The notes: generated by a model from the letters alone, not told the origin. A stretch of 64,000 nt of DNA from Pleomorphomonas sp. JP5 (GCF_023721815.1 NZ_JAMDLI010000007.1:124001-188000), one strand, 5' to 3'; shown: positions 25,473-34,591, counted from the stretch's first letter. Numbers and translations: made by a program.

Positions 25473-25549
25473 CGGGTTTCGGCCTGACCGGCCGGCGCCC
25501 GGTCGGGCGCTTCCGCTCCGTCAGGTTCCGCCCGAAAGGTCGAAACCCG
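25473..25549. repeat. Nested inverted repeat after the Usp gene
   Basis: The outer arms are CGGGTTTCG (25473-25481) and CGAAACCCG (25541-25549); the inner hairpin is GCGCCCG / CGGGCGC (25495-25501, 25504-25510). Just before it, GGCTCAAGCGGG occurs twice in tandem. It lies between two convergent genes and may act as a bidirectional terminator or be another small palindromic element. Confidence 0.45.
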
Positions 25550-25561
25550 ACGGAAACGGTA

Positions 25562-26731
25562 TCACTCCGCCGCCAAGGCCTGTCGCTCCCGGCCGTAGAC
25601 GGCGTCGCGGATCTCGGCCGGGAAGGCGCCCGCGCCGGCCATTCCCTCGAAGGCGGTGTTGGTCAGCGCCACCACGGTGAGCGCGTTGGCCCGGTCGACG
25701 AACCAGCTGTGGCCGTAGGCGCCGCCCCATTGCAGCGTGCCCGCCGCCTGTGGCGTACCGGTCGGCGCGGGATCGACCAGCACGGCCCAGCCATAGCCGA
25801 AGCCCCAGCCGGGCCCTTGCGTCTCCGCCGCCGTCCCGACCTGATCGGTCGCCATCCTCTCCACCGTCGCGGCATCGAGGATGGGCGCACCGCCCTTGCG
25901 GATCGCCTCCAGGAAGGCCAGCACGTCCCCGGCGGTACCCGCCATGCCGGCGCCGCCCGACGGGTAGGACGCGGCATCGAGAACACGCGACGGCGCGAAA
26001 CGGGCCACCGTGCCGAAGATCGGCACCCGCATGCCGTCGGTCATCGCGACAGGCTCTGGGGTGCCATCCGCGTAGGGCTTGGCGAGCCGACCGGCGTCCC
26101 GGACGGTAAAGTCGGTGTCGACGAGCCCGAGCGGCGTCGTCACCCGGTCGCGGACGATATCGGCGAGACTTCGCCCCTCCAGGGCCTCCAGCACGCCGCC
26201 GAGCACGTCGAGCCCAAGCGAATAGCGCCAGCCCGAGCCGGGCGCGAAGGAGAGCGGCGCCGCCGCGAGGCGCGCAAGGTTGTCGCCGAGCGACAGGCCC
26301 GGCTGGTCGAGGCCGTCAGAGACGTTCAGCCGATGGTAGGCGCCGTCCACCGGCTCCAGGAAGCCATAGCTGAGGCCGGCGGTGTGCGTCAGAAGCTGGT
26401 GGATGGTGATCTCCGGCGCCGTTCCGTCCGGCAAGGCGGGGCGGAAGTCCGGCAGCCAGGTCGTCGCCGGCGCGCCGAGGTCGAGCCGCCCTTCCTCGAC
26501 GAGCCGCATGGCCGCCGCCGTCACCAGCGGCTTGGTGATCGAGGCGAGGCGGAAGATCGCATCCTCGCGCATCGGCACCCCCGCTTCGCGGTCGAGATGG
26601 CCGGCGGCGCGGCGGTGGACGATCTCGCCGCCCTGGGCGACCAGCACGACGGCGCCGACGACGCGCCGTTCGGCGAGCGCCCTGTCGATGGCCGCATCGA
26701 TGCGGGCCGGGGAAATATCGGAGAGACTCAT
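25562..26731 (-). CDS. Beta-lactamase family (class C-like) serine hydrolase
   Basis: This is a 389-residue serine hydrolase of the beta-lactamase/PBP4-like group (EstB type). The nucleophile motif is S64-I-T-K67 in RLASITKPL. The second motif, usually Y-x-N, is Y170-S-L here, and the third region is GHSW near residue 355. No signal peptide is present, so it is a cytoplasmic esterase or peptidase rather than a periplasmic beta-lactamase. It is divergent from a TetR regulator; the intergenic region is only 66 bp and holds an inverted repeat. Confidence 0.85.
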   Translation of the reverse strand: MSLSDISPARIDAAIDRALAERRVVGAVVLVAQGGEIVHRRAAGHLDREAGVPMREDAIFRLASITKPLVTAAAMRLVEEGRLDLGAPATTWLPDFRPALPDGTAPEITIHQLLTHTAGLSYGFLEPVDGAYHRLNVSDGLDQPGLSLGDNLARLAAAPLSFAPGSGWRYSLGLDVLGGVLEALEGRSLADIVRDRVTTPLGLVDTDFTVRDAGRLAKPYADGTPEPVAMTDGMRVPIFGTVARFAPSRVLDAASYPSGGAGMAGTAGDVLAFLEAIRKGGAPILDAATVERMATDQVGTAAETQGPGWGFGYGWAVLVDPAPTGTPQAAGTLQWGGAYGHSWFVDRANALTVVALTNTAFEGMAGAGAFPAEIRDAVYGRERQALAAE

Positions 26732-26750
26732 GGCGGACAATCTCCTATAA

Positions 26751-26810
26751 TCACAATGACCATTCCTGAATACCCCAGGCATGAAGGTAATTCCAGAGTG
26801 ACCATTGTGA
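26751..26810. promoter_or_regulatory. Candidate TetR operator region
   Basis: TCACAATG (26751-26758) and CATTGTGA (26803-26810) form an inverted repeat around the TetR start, and TGACCATT is repeated directly at 26757-26764 and 26799-26806. It lies between the divergent hydrolase and tetR genes. Autoregulation is inferred. Confidence 0.45.
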
Positions 26811-27424
26811 AAAATGAAGGACAAGCCACGCGGCGCGGCCGCCCCCGCTCCTTCGATCGCGACGCGGCACTGGAAAAGGCCGTGGAAACCTTCTGGCGGC
26901 ACGGCTACGAAGGCACGTCCATCGCCGACCTCACCGGGGCCATGGGCATCACGGCGCAGAGCCTCTATGCCGCCTTCAGCTCGAAGGCCGACCTCTACCG
27001 CGAGGCGCTCGCCTGGTATCAGGCCCACATCGGCAGCCCCGGCGCCGACCTGGGCGAGGCGGGCGACGTGGTCTCGGAAATGGCCGCCCTGCTCGCCGGC
27101 TCGGCGCACACCTTCACCCGCCCCGGCCGGCCGCGCGGCTGCATGGTCTCCACCTCGGTGCTGACGTGCGCCGTCGAGAACGAGCCGGTGGCGCGCCATG
27201 TCCAGGGCCTCAGGGCCGCCTCGATCGACCGGCTCAGGGCGCGCATCGAGCGCGGCATCGCCGAGGGCCAGTTGAAGCCGGACACCGATCCCCAGGCCCT
27301 CGCCCGCTTCGTCGGCGCCATGATCCAGGGCATGTCGGTGCAGGCGCAGGATGGCGCGTCGGAGGCCGCCCTCAGCGCCATCGTCGACCACGCCGTCGCC
27401 GAGATCGGGCGCCACCGCGCCTGA
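26798..27424 (+). CDS. TetR/AcrR family transcriptional regulator
   Basis: This is a 208-residue regulator. The helix-turn-helix is at about residues 30-60 (ALEKAVETFWRHGYEGTSIADLTGAMGITAQSLYAAFSSKADLYREAL). The C-terminal ligand domain has RPRGCMVSTSVLTCAVENEPV, as in a subgroup related to AcrR-like regulators with a conserved cysteine. The start is GTG, either 26798 or 26807; no ATG fits. It likely controls the divergent serine hydrolase. Confidence 0.87.
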   Translation: MTIVKNEGQATRRGRPRSFDRDAALEKAVETFWRHGYEGTSIADLTGAMGITAQSLYAAFSSKADLYREALAWYQAHIGSPGADLGEAGDVVSEMAALLAGSAHTFTRPGRPRGCMVSTSVLTCAVENEPVARHVQGLRAASIDRLRARIERGIAEGQLKPDTDPQALARFVGAMIQGMSVQAQDGASEAALSAIVDHAVAEIGRHRA

Positions 27425-27505
27425 GCCCGGCCTCTCCGTTGCGCTTGGCCACGGCTGGGGATTAGAAGATCTGATCTGCCGTTCCTCAGTTCAGCCGGGC
27501 TAATC

Positions 27506-28396
27506 ATGATCGACTATTCCGCCGCGCAGGCCGTCGCCGCCATCGTCCGCACCGGCAGCTTCGAGAAGGCGGCGCGGCAGCTGTCGGTCACGCCGTCGGC
27601 CATCTCCCAGCGAGTGCGGCAGCTGGAGGAGCGGCTCGGCGCGGTGCTGATCGAGCGCGGCAATCCTTGCGTCGCCACCGAAAAGGGCGCCTGGCTCTGC
27701 CGCCACATAGAGCTGGTGGGCATGCTGGAAAGCGACCTTCTGGAGCGCCTGCCCGGCCTCGGCGACCCGCTGTCCGCCCCCTTGACGCTCGACATCGCCG
27801 TCAACGCCGACAGCCTGGGCACCTGGTTCATGCCGGCCGCCGCCGCCTTCGCCGAACGGTCCAATGCGCTGCTCAGGATCGCCGTCGACGATCAGGACCA
27901 CACCGCCGACTGGCTCAGGCGCGGCCACGTGGTCGCCGCCGTCACCTCGCTGTCAAAGCCGGTGGCCGGCTGCAAGGTCAGCCCGCTCGGCCGCCTGCGC
28001 TATCACGCCACCGCCAGCCCCGCCTTCATGGCCCGCCATTTCCCGGATGGCGTCACGGCCGAGGCGCTGGCCCGCGCGCCGGCCCTCACCTTCAACCAGA
28101 AGGACGGGTTGCAGCGGGACTGGGCGCGACAGACGCTGGGCGCCACCGACGCCGGCCCCACCCACTGGCTGCCCTCGACGCAGGGCTTCGTCGACGCCGC
28201 CCTGCTCGGCATGGGCTGGGGCCTCAACCCGACCAAGCTCGTCGCCGGCCACCTCGCCACGGGCCGCCTCGTCGAGCTGGTGCCCGGCGCCAGCCTGGAC
28301 GTCACGCTCTACTGGCAAGTCAGCCGCCTCGTCTCCGGCCAGTTCCCCGAACTCTCGCGCGCCGTGCTGGACGCGGCAAGGCAAGCGCTGGCGTGA
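27506..28396 (+). CDS. ArgP/LysG-like LysR family regulator
   Basis: This is a 296-residue LysR regulator of the ArgP (IciA) group. It begins IDYSAAQAVAAIVRTGSFEKAARQLSVTPSAISQRVRQLEERLG, and the effector domain holds FNQKDGLQRDW and the GMGWGLNPTKLV stretch characteristic of ArgP. ArgP/LysG activates argO/lysE in response to arginine or lysine, and an argO-like exporter gene lies at 23753, separated by a Usp gene, a hydrolase and a TetR gene rather than adjacent as usual. Confidence 0.87.
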   Translation: MIDYSAAQAVAAIVRTGSFEKAARQLSVTPSAISQRVRQLEERLGAVLIERGNPCVATEKGAWLCRHIELVGMLESDLLERLPGLGDPLSAPLTLDIAVNADSLGTWFMPAAAAFAERSNALLRIAVDDQDHTADWLRRGHVVAAVTSLSKPVAGCKVSPLGRLRYHATASPAFMARHFPDGVTAEALARAPALTFNQKDGLQRDWARQTLGATDAGPTHWLPSTQGFVDAALLGMGWGLNPTKLVAGHLATGRLVELVPGASLDVTLYWQVSRLVSGQFPELSRAVLDAARQALA

Positions 28397-28667
28397 GGAT
28401 CCAACAAGAACAGCCGCCCCCGTGGTCCGGAAGCGGCCGTCTTGAGTATTTGCAGTGAAACTATGACCTGCGGCTCGCGCCCTAGTACTAAAATATCGCG
28501 TCAACGAGGTCCCTCCTCGCCTTGCGGGATCGACAATAGCGGCGGAATCGACCCTGAATACCACGGGAATCCGTGGTGCAACCAGGATGCGAGTCCTCGT
28601 TGATCGCTAGGAATCAGCCATTTAGCGAAAAGCTCGCGCCGGGGGCCACATCCGGATTGCCGACGAT

Positions 28668-29396
28668 TTAAATCGAAATAGCGCCGATCTGCACCGCCCG
28701 CAGCACGGCAACCACCTTGTCGTTGCAGCGCAGCTTGCGGAAGACATGGCGCAGGTGGTCGTCGACGGTGTCCTCGGAGATGCCCATGATCTCGGCGATG
28801 TCGGCGCGCGTCTTTCCCGTCGCCGTCCAGCGCAGAACCTCCTTCTGCCGGGCCGACAGCTTGACCTCCGGGCGCTCCGGCTTGTGGACGAGCGAGGTGT
28901 AGACCAGCTGGAACTGGCCGGCCATGGCGTAGAGCGTGCTGAGATGGTCGCGGCCGAACGACTGCCGGCTCCGGCTGGCGAAACCGAAGCCGATGAGACT
29001 GCCAAAGCCGAGATGGATGGAGGCGGAGGCGCCGGATTTCAGACCGGCGTCGGCGGCCTCGTTCATCAGCCGCGCCTCGTCCCTGGAAAGCGGTTGCGTC
29101 TTGCCCATGGACGCCCAGTCGAACACGCAGCTCCTCTCCCAGGCCAGCCGGTAGACGGGATCGAAGGCCATGTAGTTGTGCCCGACATAATGGTCGAGCC
29201 AGTCCTCGGGATAGTTCGACAGCATGCCGTGGCCGGCGATGTCGTTCTGATGGTGCACGTAGCTGAAGACGAACTGGTCTATGCCGAGGCGCGCGAGATG
29301 GTCGCCGAACACGGCGCTGAGCTCACCCTCGTTCCGGCACTTGTTGGAGGTTTCGATGAACGCCTGAAGCGTCTGGTAGCGGGAGTGCGTCAGCAT
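28668..29396 (-). CDS. LuxR-type regulator with complete acyl-homoserine-lactone binding site
   Basis: This is a 242-residue two-domain regulator. The N-terminal autoinducer domain has Trp66, Tyr70, Asp79, Pro80, Trp94 and Gly122, with the same spacing as TraR W57, Y61, D70, P71, W85 and G113. The C-terminal LuxR helix-turn-helix is at about 178-235 (LSARQKEVLRWTATGKTRADIAEIMGISEDTVDDHLRHVFRKL). No luxI synthase occurs in the window, so it may be a solo receptor or partner a distant synthase. It lies downstream of, and codirectional with, an autotransporter gene. The 271-bp gap 28397-28667 on its 3' side shows nothing clear. Confidence 0.9.
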   Translation of the reverse strand: MLTHSRYQTLQAFIETSNKCRNEGELSAVFGDHLARLGIDQFVFSYVHHQNDIAGHGMLSNYPEDWLDHYVGHNYMAFDPVYRLAWERSCVFDWASMGKTQPLSRDEARLMNEAADAGLKSGASASIHLGFGSLIGFGFASRSRQSFGRDHLSTLYAMAGQFQLVYTSLVHKPERPEVKLSARQKEVLRWTATGKTRADIAEIMGISEDTVDDHLRHVFRKLRCNDKVVAVLRAVQIGAISI

Positions 29397-29613
29397 CGCG
29401 GCTATCCCGCCGCCAGCCGCGCACGCATCGGCCCCACGCCCCGAAAGGCACAGGTTGCAGACATCGCGACAAAAAACACGACATTCATGGCGGGAATGCT
29501 CGCTGACCGAACCCAAAGGTACAGTCCAATGCTAAAAATACAGCCGTAAATATACCTATCAATCACCTGAAAGGCGAGACTCGCCGACCTTGCACCTGTC
29601 CACGCTTGCCGTC

Positions 29614-31644
29614 TCAGAACGCCAGCTTGGCCTGGAAGCTGCCGGCCAGGCCCTCGCGCTGGCCGACGAAGCCCTGGAGGCCGAGGTCGATGGAGAGCGG
29701 CAGGTCGTCGGAGGGCTTCAGCGTTAGCCCTGCCTCGAAGATGCCGGTGTCGCCGGCCATTGACGGCGCGTCGATGGCGAACCCGCTGGTGCTGGCGCGG
29801 GCCTTGCCGTCGAACTCGTGCTCCCAGGCCGCGCCGGCATAGGGCGTGACCTTGTTGGAAAGGGCGTAGGAGACGCGGGCGCCGAGGCGGGTGCGCTCGG
29901 AGGTCACCGCCTCGAAGTCCACCGTCTCGCCGGTGGTGAGCTGCACGCTGTCGGAGCCGAGCCGCGACCAGATATACTTGCCGCTGACATCCACCGTCAT
30001 CGCCTCGCCGACCGACCAGACGTAGCCGACGGCGGCGCTGACGCCATAATAGGACGAGGACGTGTCGTAGCCGGCCGCGACGCCGCCCGAGGTCAGGTCG
30101 GCGCTCGAATAGTTGTTGTTGGCGACGCCGACGCGGGCCGCACCCTCGGCATAGGCATGCCCCGGCCCCATGGGGCGGAAATCCTGGTGGCCCAGCAGGC
30201 CGCCGCCGACATAGTGGCTGTTGCCGTGGCCGCGAATGTCGCCCGAGGCGAAGCCGTTGAAGGTGTCGTAGTTGCCGCTGCCGAACTCGGCGAAGGCGCC
30301 GGCCGTCAGCCGGCCGATGGAGATGTCGACGCCGCGCGACAGGCCGGCCACCAGCGACACGCCGTCGACGTCCACATGCGAGCCGGTGTTGGTGCGGATC
30401 GATCCACCGGACACCGCCGCGAAGGGCGACCAGTCGGCCCCGGCGCCGCCGATGGCGTTGGCCATGCCCTTGCCGGCGGCGAGATCGGCCCCCTCGTTGA
30501 CCAGCGACGCCCCGGAAACGAAGCCCTCCGACACCACCTTGCTCTGGTCGGCGACAGTGGGGGCCGACTGAACGGTGGCGATCAGGTCGGTCGACGTGGC
30601 TGTGATGTCGAACACATAGCTCAGCGTCACGCCCTGCATGCCCACCCCGGTCGCCGTGCCGTTGAGCCCGGCGTTATACGACAGGGTGCCGGCGTGGATC
30701 AGCGTAACGCTGTCGCCCACGTCAAGCGCCGACGAAGCGCCATTGATGCCGACGTTGATGACGGACGACACACTGTTGAAGTTGGTGAGATAAGCCCAGT
30801 TGGTCACCCTCAGCATGGTGTCGCCAGCGGAGAGTGCCGTCGGCAGATAGAAGTTGAGGTACTGGAAGCCCGCCAGAGTGCCGACGGTGAGGCCGGCGAT
30901 CTTGAGGTTGAGCGTGTTGCCCGAGAACGCGCCGCCCGCGCACATCGTCTGACACAGGCCGCCATACAGGGACATGTTGCTGTTGCTGAATGTCGTCGTC
31001 GCCCCACTGATCGTCACCGTGTTACCGGTGACCGCTCCCATTTCGGAGATGCCACCGGCGATGATGCTCGAGGCGAAGGTTCCGCCGCTGATCGTCACCG
31101 TGTTGCCTGAGGCCGCCATATTCTCGGTGCGGCCTCCGACGATGGTGCCCGCACCGAAGGCCCCGCCGCTGATGTCGACAGTGTTGTTCTCGGCATTGCC
31201 TGTGTTGGTCCAACCGCCGATGACGTCTCCCGCAATGGCCGAGGTGCCGGAGATTGTGACCGTGTTGGAACTGGCGCTCCCCTGGTTGGAGTAGCCGCCA
31301 TAAACATTCTGGTCGACGGTCCCGCCTGACATGGTCAACACGTTGGAGTTGGCGACATCCTCCAGCGTGGTGGCATCGGCGTATCCGCCATAGGCGTTCT
31401 GGGTGACATTGGCGCCGGTCAAAAGGCGCAATGTGTTGTTGCTGGAAGAGGCGGAAGTGTCGAGCGTCTGGGGATCGCTGGGGTCGCTGTTGCCGTAGAC
31501 GACGGTCTTCGCCGTGTTCACGTCGACATCGCCCGCCCAGGCCTGACAGGCGGGAAATGACGCCGCCACAACGCCAACGGCCAGCGCCGACGACGCCACA
31601 TCCAAGCTGCGAAGGAACCGCCGCGAATAAATCGCTTCCGCCAT
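29614..31644 (-). CDS. Autotransporter with ~32-residue NTVTISGG repeats
   Basis: This is a 676-residue type V secreted protein. The signal region is MAEAIYSRRF...SSALAVGVVAASFPACQAWAGD. The passenger carries five imperfect repeats of about 32 residues with the core SNTVTISGGTF...IxGGxT (about residues 85-235), consistent with a short beta-helix. A C-terminal beta-barrel of about 270 residues starts near WSPFAAVSGGSIR and ends GSFQAKLAF. Surface exposure is expected. The gene precedes luxR by 217 bp in the same direction, and an 18-bp dyad lies in its promoter region. Confidence 0.88.
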   Translation of the reverse strand: MAEAIYSRRFLRSLDVASSALAVGVVAASFPACQAWAGDVDVNTAKTVVYGNSDPSDPQTLDTSASSSNNTLRLLTGANVTQNAYGGYADATTLEDVANSNVLTMSGGTVDQNVYGGYSNQGSASSNTVTISGTSAIAGDVIGGWTNTGNAENNTVDISGGAFGAGTIVGGRTENMAASGNTVTISGGTFASSIIAGGISEMGAVTGNTVTISGATTTFSNSNMSLYGGLCQTMCAGGAFSGNTLNLKIAGLTVGTLAGFQYLNFYLPTALSAGDTMLRVTNWAYLTNFNSVSSVINVGINGASSALDVGDSVTLIHAGTLSYNAGLNGTATGVGMQGVTLSYVFDITATSTDLIATVQSAPTVADQSKVVSEGFVSGASLVNEGADLAAGKGMANAIGGAGADWSPFAAVSGGSIRTNTGSHVDVDGVSLVAGLSRGVDISIGRLTAGAFAEFGSGNYDTFNGFASGDIRGHGNSHYVGGGLLGHQDFRPMGPGHAYAEGAARVGVANNNYSSADLTSGGVAAGYDTSSSYYGVSAAVGYVWSVGEAMTVDVSGKYIWSRLGSDSVQLTTGETVDFEAVTSERTRLGARVSYALSNKVTPYAGAAWEHEFDGKARASTSGFAIDAPSMAGDTGIFEAGLTLKPSDDLPLSIDLGLQGFVGQREGLAGSFQAKLAF

Positions 31645-31709
31645 GCCCCGCCCTCCGACTGTCCGGCCGAAGGCTCGACCGAAGTCGGCAGCGGGCGCAT
31701 GTCCAGTCA

Positions 31710-31727
31710 CTTAACAGATACATTAAG
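31710..31727. promoter_or_regulatory. Candidate regulator-binding dyad upstream of the autotransporter
   Basis: CTTAA-N8-TTAAG is an 18-bp dyad, 66 bp upstream of the autotransporter ATG, in an AT-rich stretch (31700-31780). Its size is that of a lux box, and the nearest regulator gene is a LuxR-type receptor. The assignment is inference. Confidence 0.35.
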
Positions 31728-31809
31728 CAACATTTACGCGCATTTCATCAGTATTTTTAACAATTGATAACAATCCGATCGCCGGTCGAAGCCGCCCTGC
31801 CGACGCCTG

Positions 31810-32703
31810 TCACGGCCGGTAGCGCAGGCGGTCGATCACCAGGCGCAGCGCCGAACTCACCTGCCGCCGTCCGGAGTAGAACAGGTGGAAGCCGTCGAAG
31901 GGCGGGCACCAGTCGTCGAGCACCCGACGCAGCGTGCCCGCTGCGATATCGGCGGTCACCTCGGTCTCCAGCACGAAGGCGATGCCGTGCCCGGCCCGCG
32001 CCGCGTCGAGGCAGAGGTCGCTGTCGTTGAAGATGAACGGCCCCGCCACCTTGCGGACGATCGCCTCGCCGTCCTTCTCGAACTCCCACTCATAGGGGGG
32101 CGCGTGCGGGTTGAAGCGAAGCGCCAGACAGTCGTGATCGTCGAGATCGCACGGATGGCCGGGCAGCGGCCGCCCCCGGAAATAGACCGGCGCGGCCACC
32201 GCCGCCATGCGCACCGGCGGCCCAATCCGCACCGACACCATGTCGGGCCCGACATATTCGCCGAGGCGCACACCGGCGTCGAAGCGATCCTCGGCGAGGT
32301 CGGTCAGACGGCTCTCGACGCTGAGCTCGATCCGCACTTCCGGGTAGTCGCGCGCGATCTGCGACAGGATTGGCCACAGGATGGCGCGCACCGCCGTGCG
32401 GCTCGCCGTCACCCGCACCAGACCGCGCGGCGTGTCGCCCAGCTGCCGCAGCTCCTCGATCCGCGCATCGATCTGCCCGAAGCCCGGCCGCACCGCCGCC
32501 AAGAGCTTCTCGCCGGCATCGGTGGTCGTCACGTGGCGGGAGGTGCGGTTGAGAAGCTTGAGGCCGATGGACGCCTCGAGGCGGCGGATGGTGTGGCTGA
32601 CCGCCGATTGCGAGATGCCCAGCCGCGCCGCCGCCCGGGTGAAGTTGCGATCCTCCGCCACCACCTGGAACACGGCCAGATCGCTCAGTTCCTCTCGCTT
32701 CAT
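31810..32703 (-). CDS. LysR family transcriptional regulator
   Basis: This is a 297-residue LysR regulator. The helix-turn-helix is at about 8-65 (DLAVFQVVAEDRNFTRAAARLGISQSAVSHTIRRLEASIGLKLLNRTSRHV). The effector domain contains SRLTDLAEDRFDAGVRLGEYV, typical of the group that controls adjacent short-chain dehydrogenases. It is divergent from the SDR/cupin/cyclophilin-like genes. Confidence 0.9.
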   Translation of the reverse strand: MKREELSDLAVFQVVAEDRNFTRAAARLGISQSAVSHTIRRLEASIGLKLLNRTSRHVTTTDAGEKLLAAVRPGFGQIDARIEELRQLGDTPRGLVRVTASRTAVRAILWPILSQIARDYPEVRIELSVESRLTDLAEDRFDAGVRLGEYVGPDMVSVRIGPPVRMAAVAAPVYFRGRPLPGHPCDLDDHDCLALRFNPHAPPYEWEFEKDGEAIVRKVAGPFIFNDSDLCLDAARAGHGIAFVLETEVTADIAAGTLRRVLDDWCPPFDGFHLFYSGRRQVSSALRLVIDRLRYRP

Positions 32704-32774
32704 TCATGGACCCCCGCGAAACCTCGACAGATTACGCGGAAAGCGCTGTTCAGTCACGCCATATCGATGAGTGG

Positions 32775-32791
32775 CATTCATGCTTGCAATG
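32775..32791. promoter_or_regulatory. Candidate LysR operator upstream of the SDR operon
   Basis: CATT-N9-AATG, with T32777-N11-A32789, is a LysR-type dyad in the 206-bp region between the divergent lysR and SDR genes. Binding is inferred. Confidence 0.4.
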
Positions 32792-32909
32792 GCCTGCCGG
32801 CCGATTGTCGCACCATGGGGACGACCCTAGATTCCGCATCGACAAGCCACCCGGCAAGGCGAAGGCCGCCGCGCCGGAATGTGGCCGAAATCCCACCAGG
32901 AGATGCGAA

Positions 32910-33662
32910 ATGACTAGCAACATCACGGACAAGGTCGTCATCATCACCGGCGCGTCGTCGGGCATCGGCGAGGCGACCGCCAAGCTTCTGGCCGCAAAGG
33001 GCGCCAAGGTGGTGCTCGGCGCCCGCCGCGCGGACAAGCTGAAGGCCATCGCCGACGCGATCGTCAAGGCCGGCGGCGAGGCGGCCTACCAGGTGCTGGA
33101 CGTCACCAGCCAGGCCGACAACGACGCCATCGTCAAGCTGGCCAAGGACCGCTTCGGCAAACTCGACGCCATCTTCCTCAACGCCGGCGTCATGCCGGTG
33201 TCGCCGCTGTCGGCCATGAAGACCGACGAATGGCACCAGATGGTCGACGTCAACATCAAGGGCGTGCTCAACGGCGTCGCCGCCGTGCTGCCGACCTTCA
33301 CGACGCAGAAGTCCGGGCACATCATCGCCAACTCGTCGGTCGCCGGCCTCAAGGCCTATCCGGGCGGCGCGGTCTACGGCGGCACCAAGTGGTTCGTGCG
33401 CGACTTCATGGAAGTGCTGCGCATGGAATCGGCCATGGAAGGCACCGGCATCCGCACCGCCGTCGTCTACCCGGCCGCCATCAACACCGAACTGCTGACG
33501 ACGATCACCGACGAGGGCTCCGCAAAAGGCATGGAAGGCCTCTACGCCCAGTACGGCATCTCGCCCGACCGCATCGCAAGCGTGGTCGCCTTCGCGCTCG
33601 ACCTGCCGGCCGACACCACCGTCAACGAGTTCACCGTCGGGCCGGCCAGCCAGCCCTGGTGA
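32910..33662 (+). CDS. Short-chain dehydrogenase/reductase
   Basis: This is a 250-residue classical SDR. The cofactor motif is TGASSGIG (13-20), NAG is at 91-93, the catalytic serine is in ANSSVAG, and Tyr156-x3-Lys160 reads YGGTK. Close relatives are YdfG-like NADP-dependent oxidoreductases. It is the first gene of a probable operon with a cupin and a cyclophilin-like protein. ATG 32910 follows AGGAGA. Confidence 0.88.
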   Translation: MTSNITDKVVIITGASSGIGEATAKLLAAKGAKVVLGARRADKLKAIADAIVKAGGEAAYQVLDVTSQADNDAIVKLAKDRFGKLDAIFLNAGVMPVSPLSAMKTDEWHQMVDVNIKGVLNGVAAVLPTFTTQKSGHIIANSSVAGLKAYPGGAVYGGTKWFVRDFMEVLRMESAMEGTGIRTAVVYPAAINTELLTTITDEGSAKGMEGLYAQYGISPDRIASVVAFALDLPADTTVNEFTVGPASQPW

Positions 33663-33745
33663 ACAGCGGCGTGGGCGGGCGTGACCCCGCCCCGCCCGAC
33701 CTGTCCGGCCGCCATCCTCCGGCGACCGCCACGAAAGGAACGATC

Positions 33746-34144
33746 ATGAAAATCTCCCGCGTCGGCACGGCCCCGTCCGGAAAGGGCCCGTCCGACTGGT
33801 TCACCGGCACCGTCCGGATCGACCCGCTGTTCGCCGCCGAAGAGCCCGGCCGAGTCACCGGCGCCACCGTCACCTTCGAGCCCGGCGCCCGCACCGCCTG
33901 GCACACCCACCCCGCCGGACAGACGCTGGTCGTCACCTCCGGCCTCGGCCGCGTCCAGCGCGAGGGCGGCCCCATCGAGGAAATCCGCCCCGGCGACGTC
34001 GTCTGGTTCCCGGCCGGCGAAAAGCACTGGCATGGCGCCGCCCCGGAGGTCGCCATGAGCCACATCGCCATTCAGGAAGCCATCGACGGCTCGGCCGTGA
34101 CCTGGATGGAGCAGGTCAGCGACACCCAGTACGCGCCGGCGTAA
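33746..34144 (+). CDS. Small cupin protein
   Basis: This is a 132-residue single-domain cupin. Motif 1 is [20 protein letters not shown] with the metal-binding HxH plus a glutamine in place of the usual glutamate. Motif 2 is [16 protein letters not shown] with the second histidine. It probably binds a metal; the reaction (isomerase, dioxygenase or none) is unknown. Related cupins (carboxymuconolactone/quercetinase type) often sit beside SDR and cyclophilin-like genes in proteobacteria. Confidence 0.85.
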   Translation: MKISRVGTAPSGKGPSDWFTGTVRIDPLFAAEEPGRVTGATVTFEPGARTAWHTHPAGQTLVVTSGLGRVQREGGPIEEIRPGDVVWFPAGEKHWHGAAPEVAMSHIAIQEAIDGSAVTWMEQVSDTQYAPA

Positions 34145-34591
34145 ATGACGCCCCGCATCCTCCCGAAACTGGCGACCGCCGCCCTCACGGCGATCATCGC
34201 CCTCGCCCCGGCCCATGCCCGGCAACAGGCCCCCGCCATGAAGATCAGGATCGTCACAGCAAGCGAGGTCGCCCTCGGCGAACTCGACGACAGCGCCGCC
34301 GCTCGCGACTTCCTCGCCCTGCTGCCGCTGAAACTCACGCTCACCGACTACGCGGAGACCGAGAAGATCAGCGACCTGCCCGGCAAGCTCTCCACCGAGG
34401 GCAGTCCGCCCGGCATGACGCCCGTCGTCGGCGACATCGCCTACTACGCGCCCTGGGGCAACCTCGCGATCTTCATCCGGGATTTCAGCCATTCGCGGGG
34501 CCTCGTCAAACTCGGCCGGATCACCTCGGGTCTGAGGCACATCGGGCGCGCCGGTTCCGTGCCCGTCACCATCGAGCGCATGACCGACTGA
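34145..34591 (+). CDS. Secreted cyclophilin-like fold protein
   Basis: This is a 148-residue protein whose ATG directly follows the cupin TAA, indicating coupled translation. A signal peptide (MTPRILPKLATAALTAIIALAPAHA) precedes a domain with MKIRIVTASEVALGELDDSAAARDFLALLPLKLTLTDY and YYAPWGNLAIFIRDFSHSRGLVKLGRI, the pattern of cyclophilin-like fold proteins. It is not expected to be a true prolyl isomerase. Confidence 0.82.
   Translation: MTPRILPKLATAALTAIIALAPAHARQQAPAMKIRIVTASEVALGELDDSAAARDFLALLPLKLTLTDYAETEKISDLPGKLSTEGSPPGMTPVVGDIAYYAPWGNLAIFIRDFSHSRGLVKLGRITSGLRHIGRAGSVPVTIERMTD

Noticed and set aside
25709-26797. Upstream extension of the TetR frame by about 360 codons
   Set aside because: The extension is antisense to the serine hydrolase; the TetR domain begins only after 26798.
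28397-28667. Possible promoter or lux box near TAGTACTA (28484-28491)
   Set aside because: The region is downstream of both flanking genes, so a promoter there would serve neither; no supported element.
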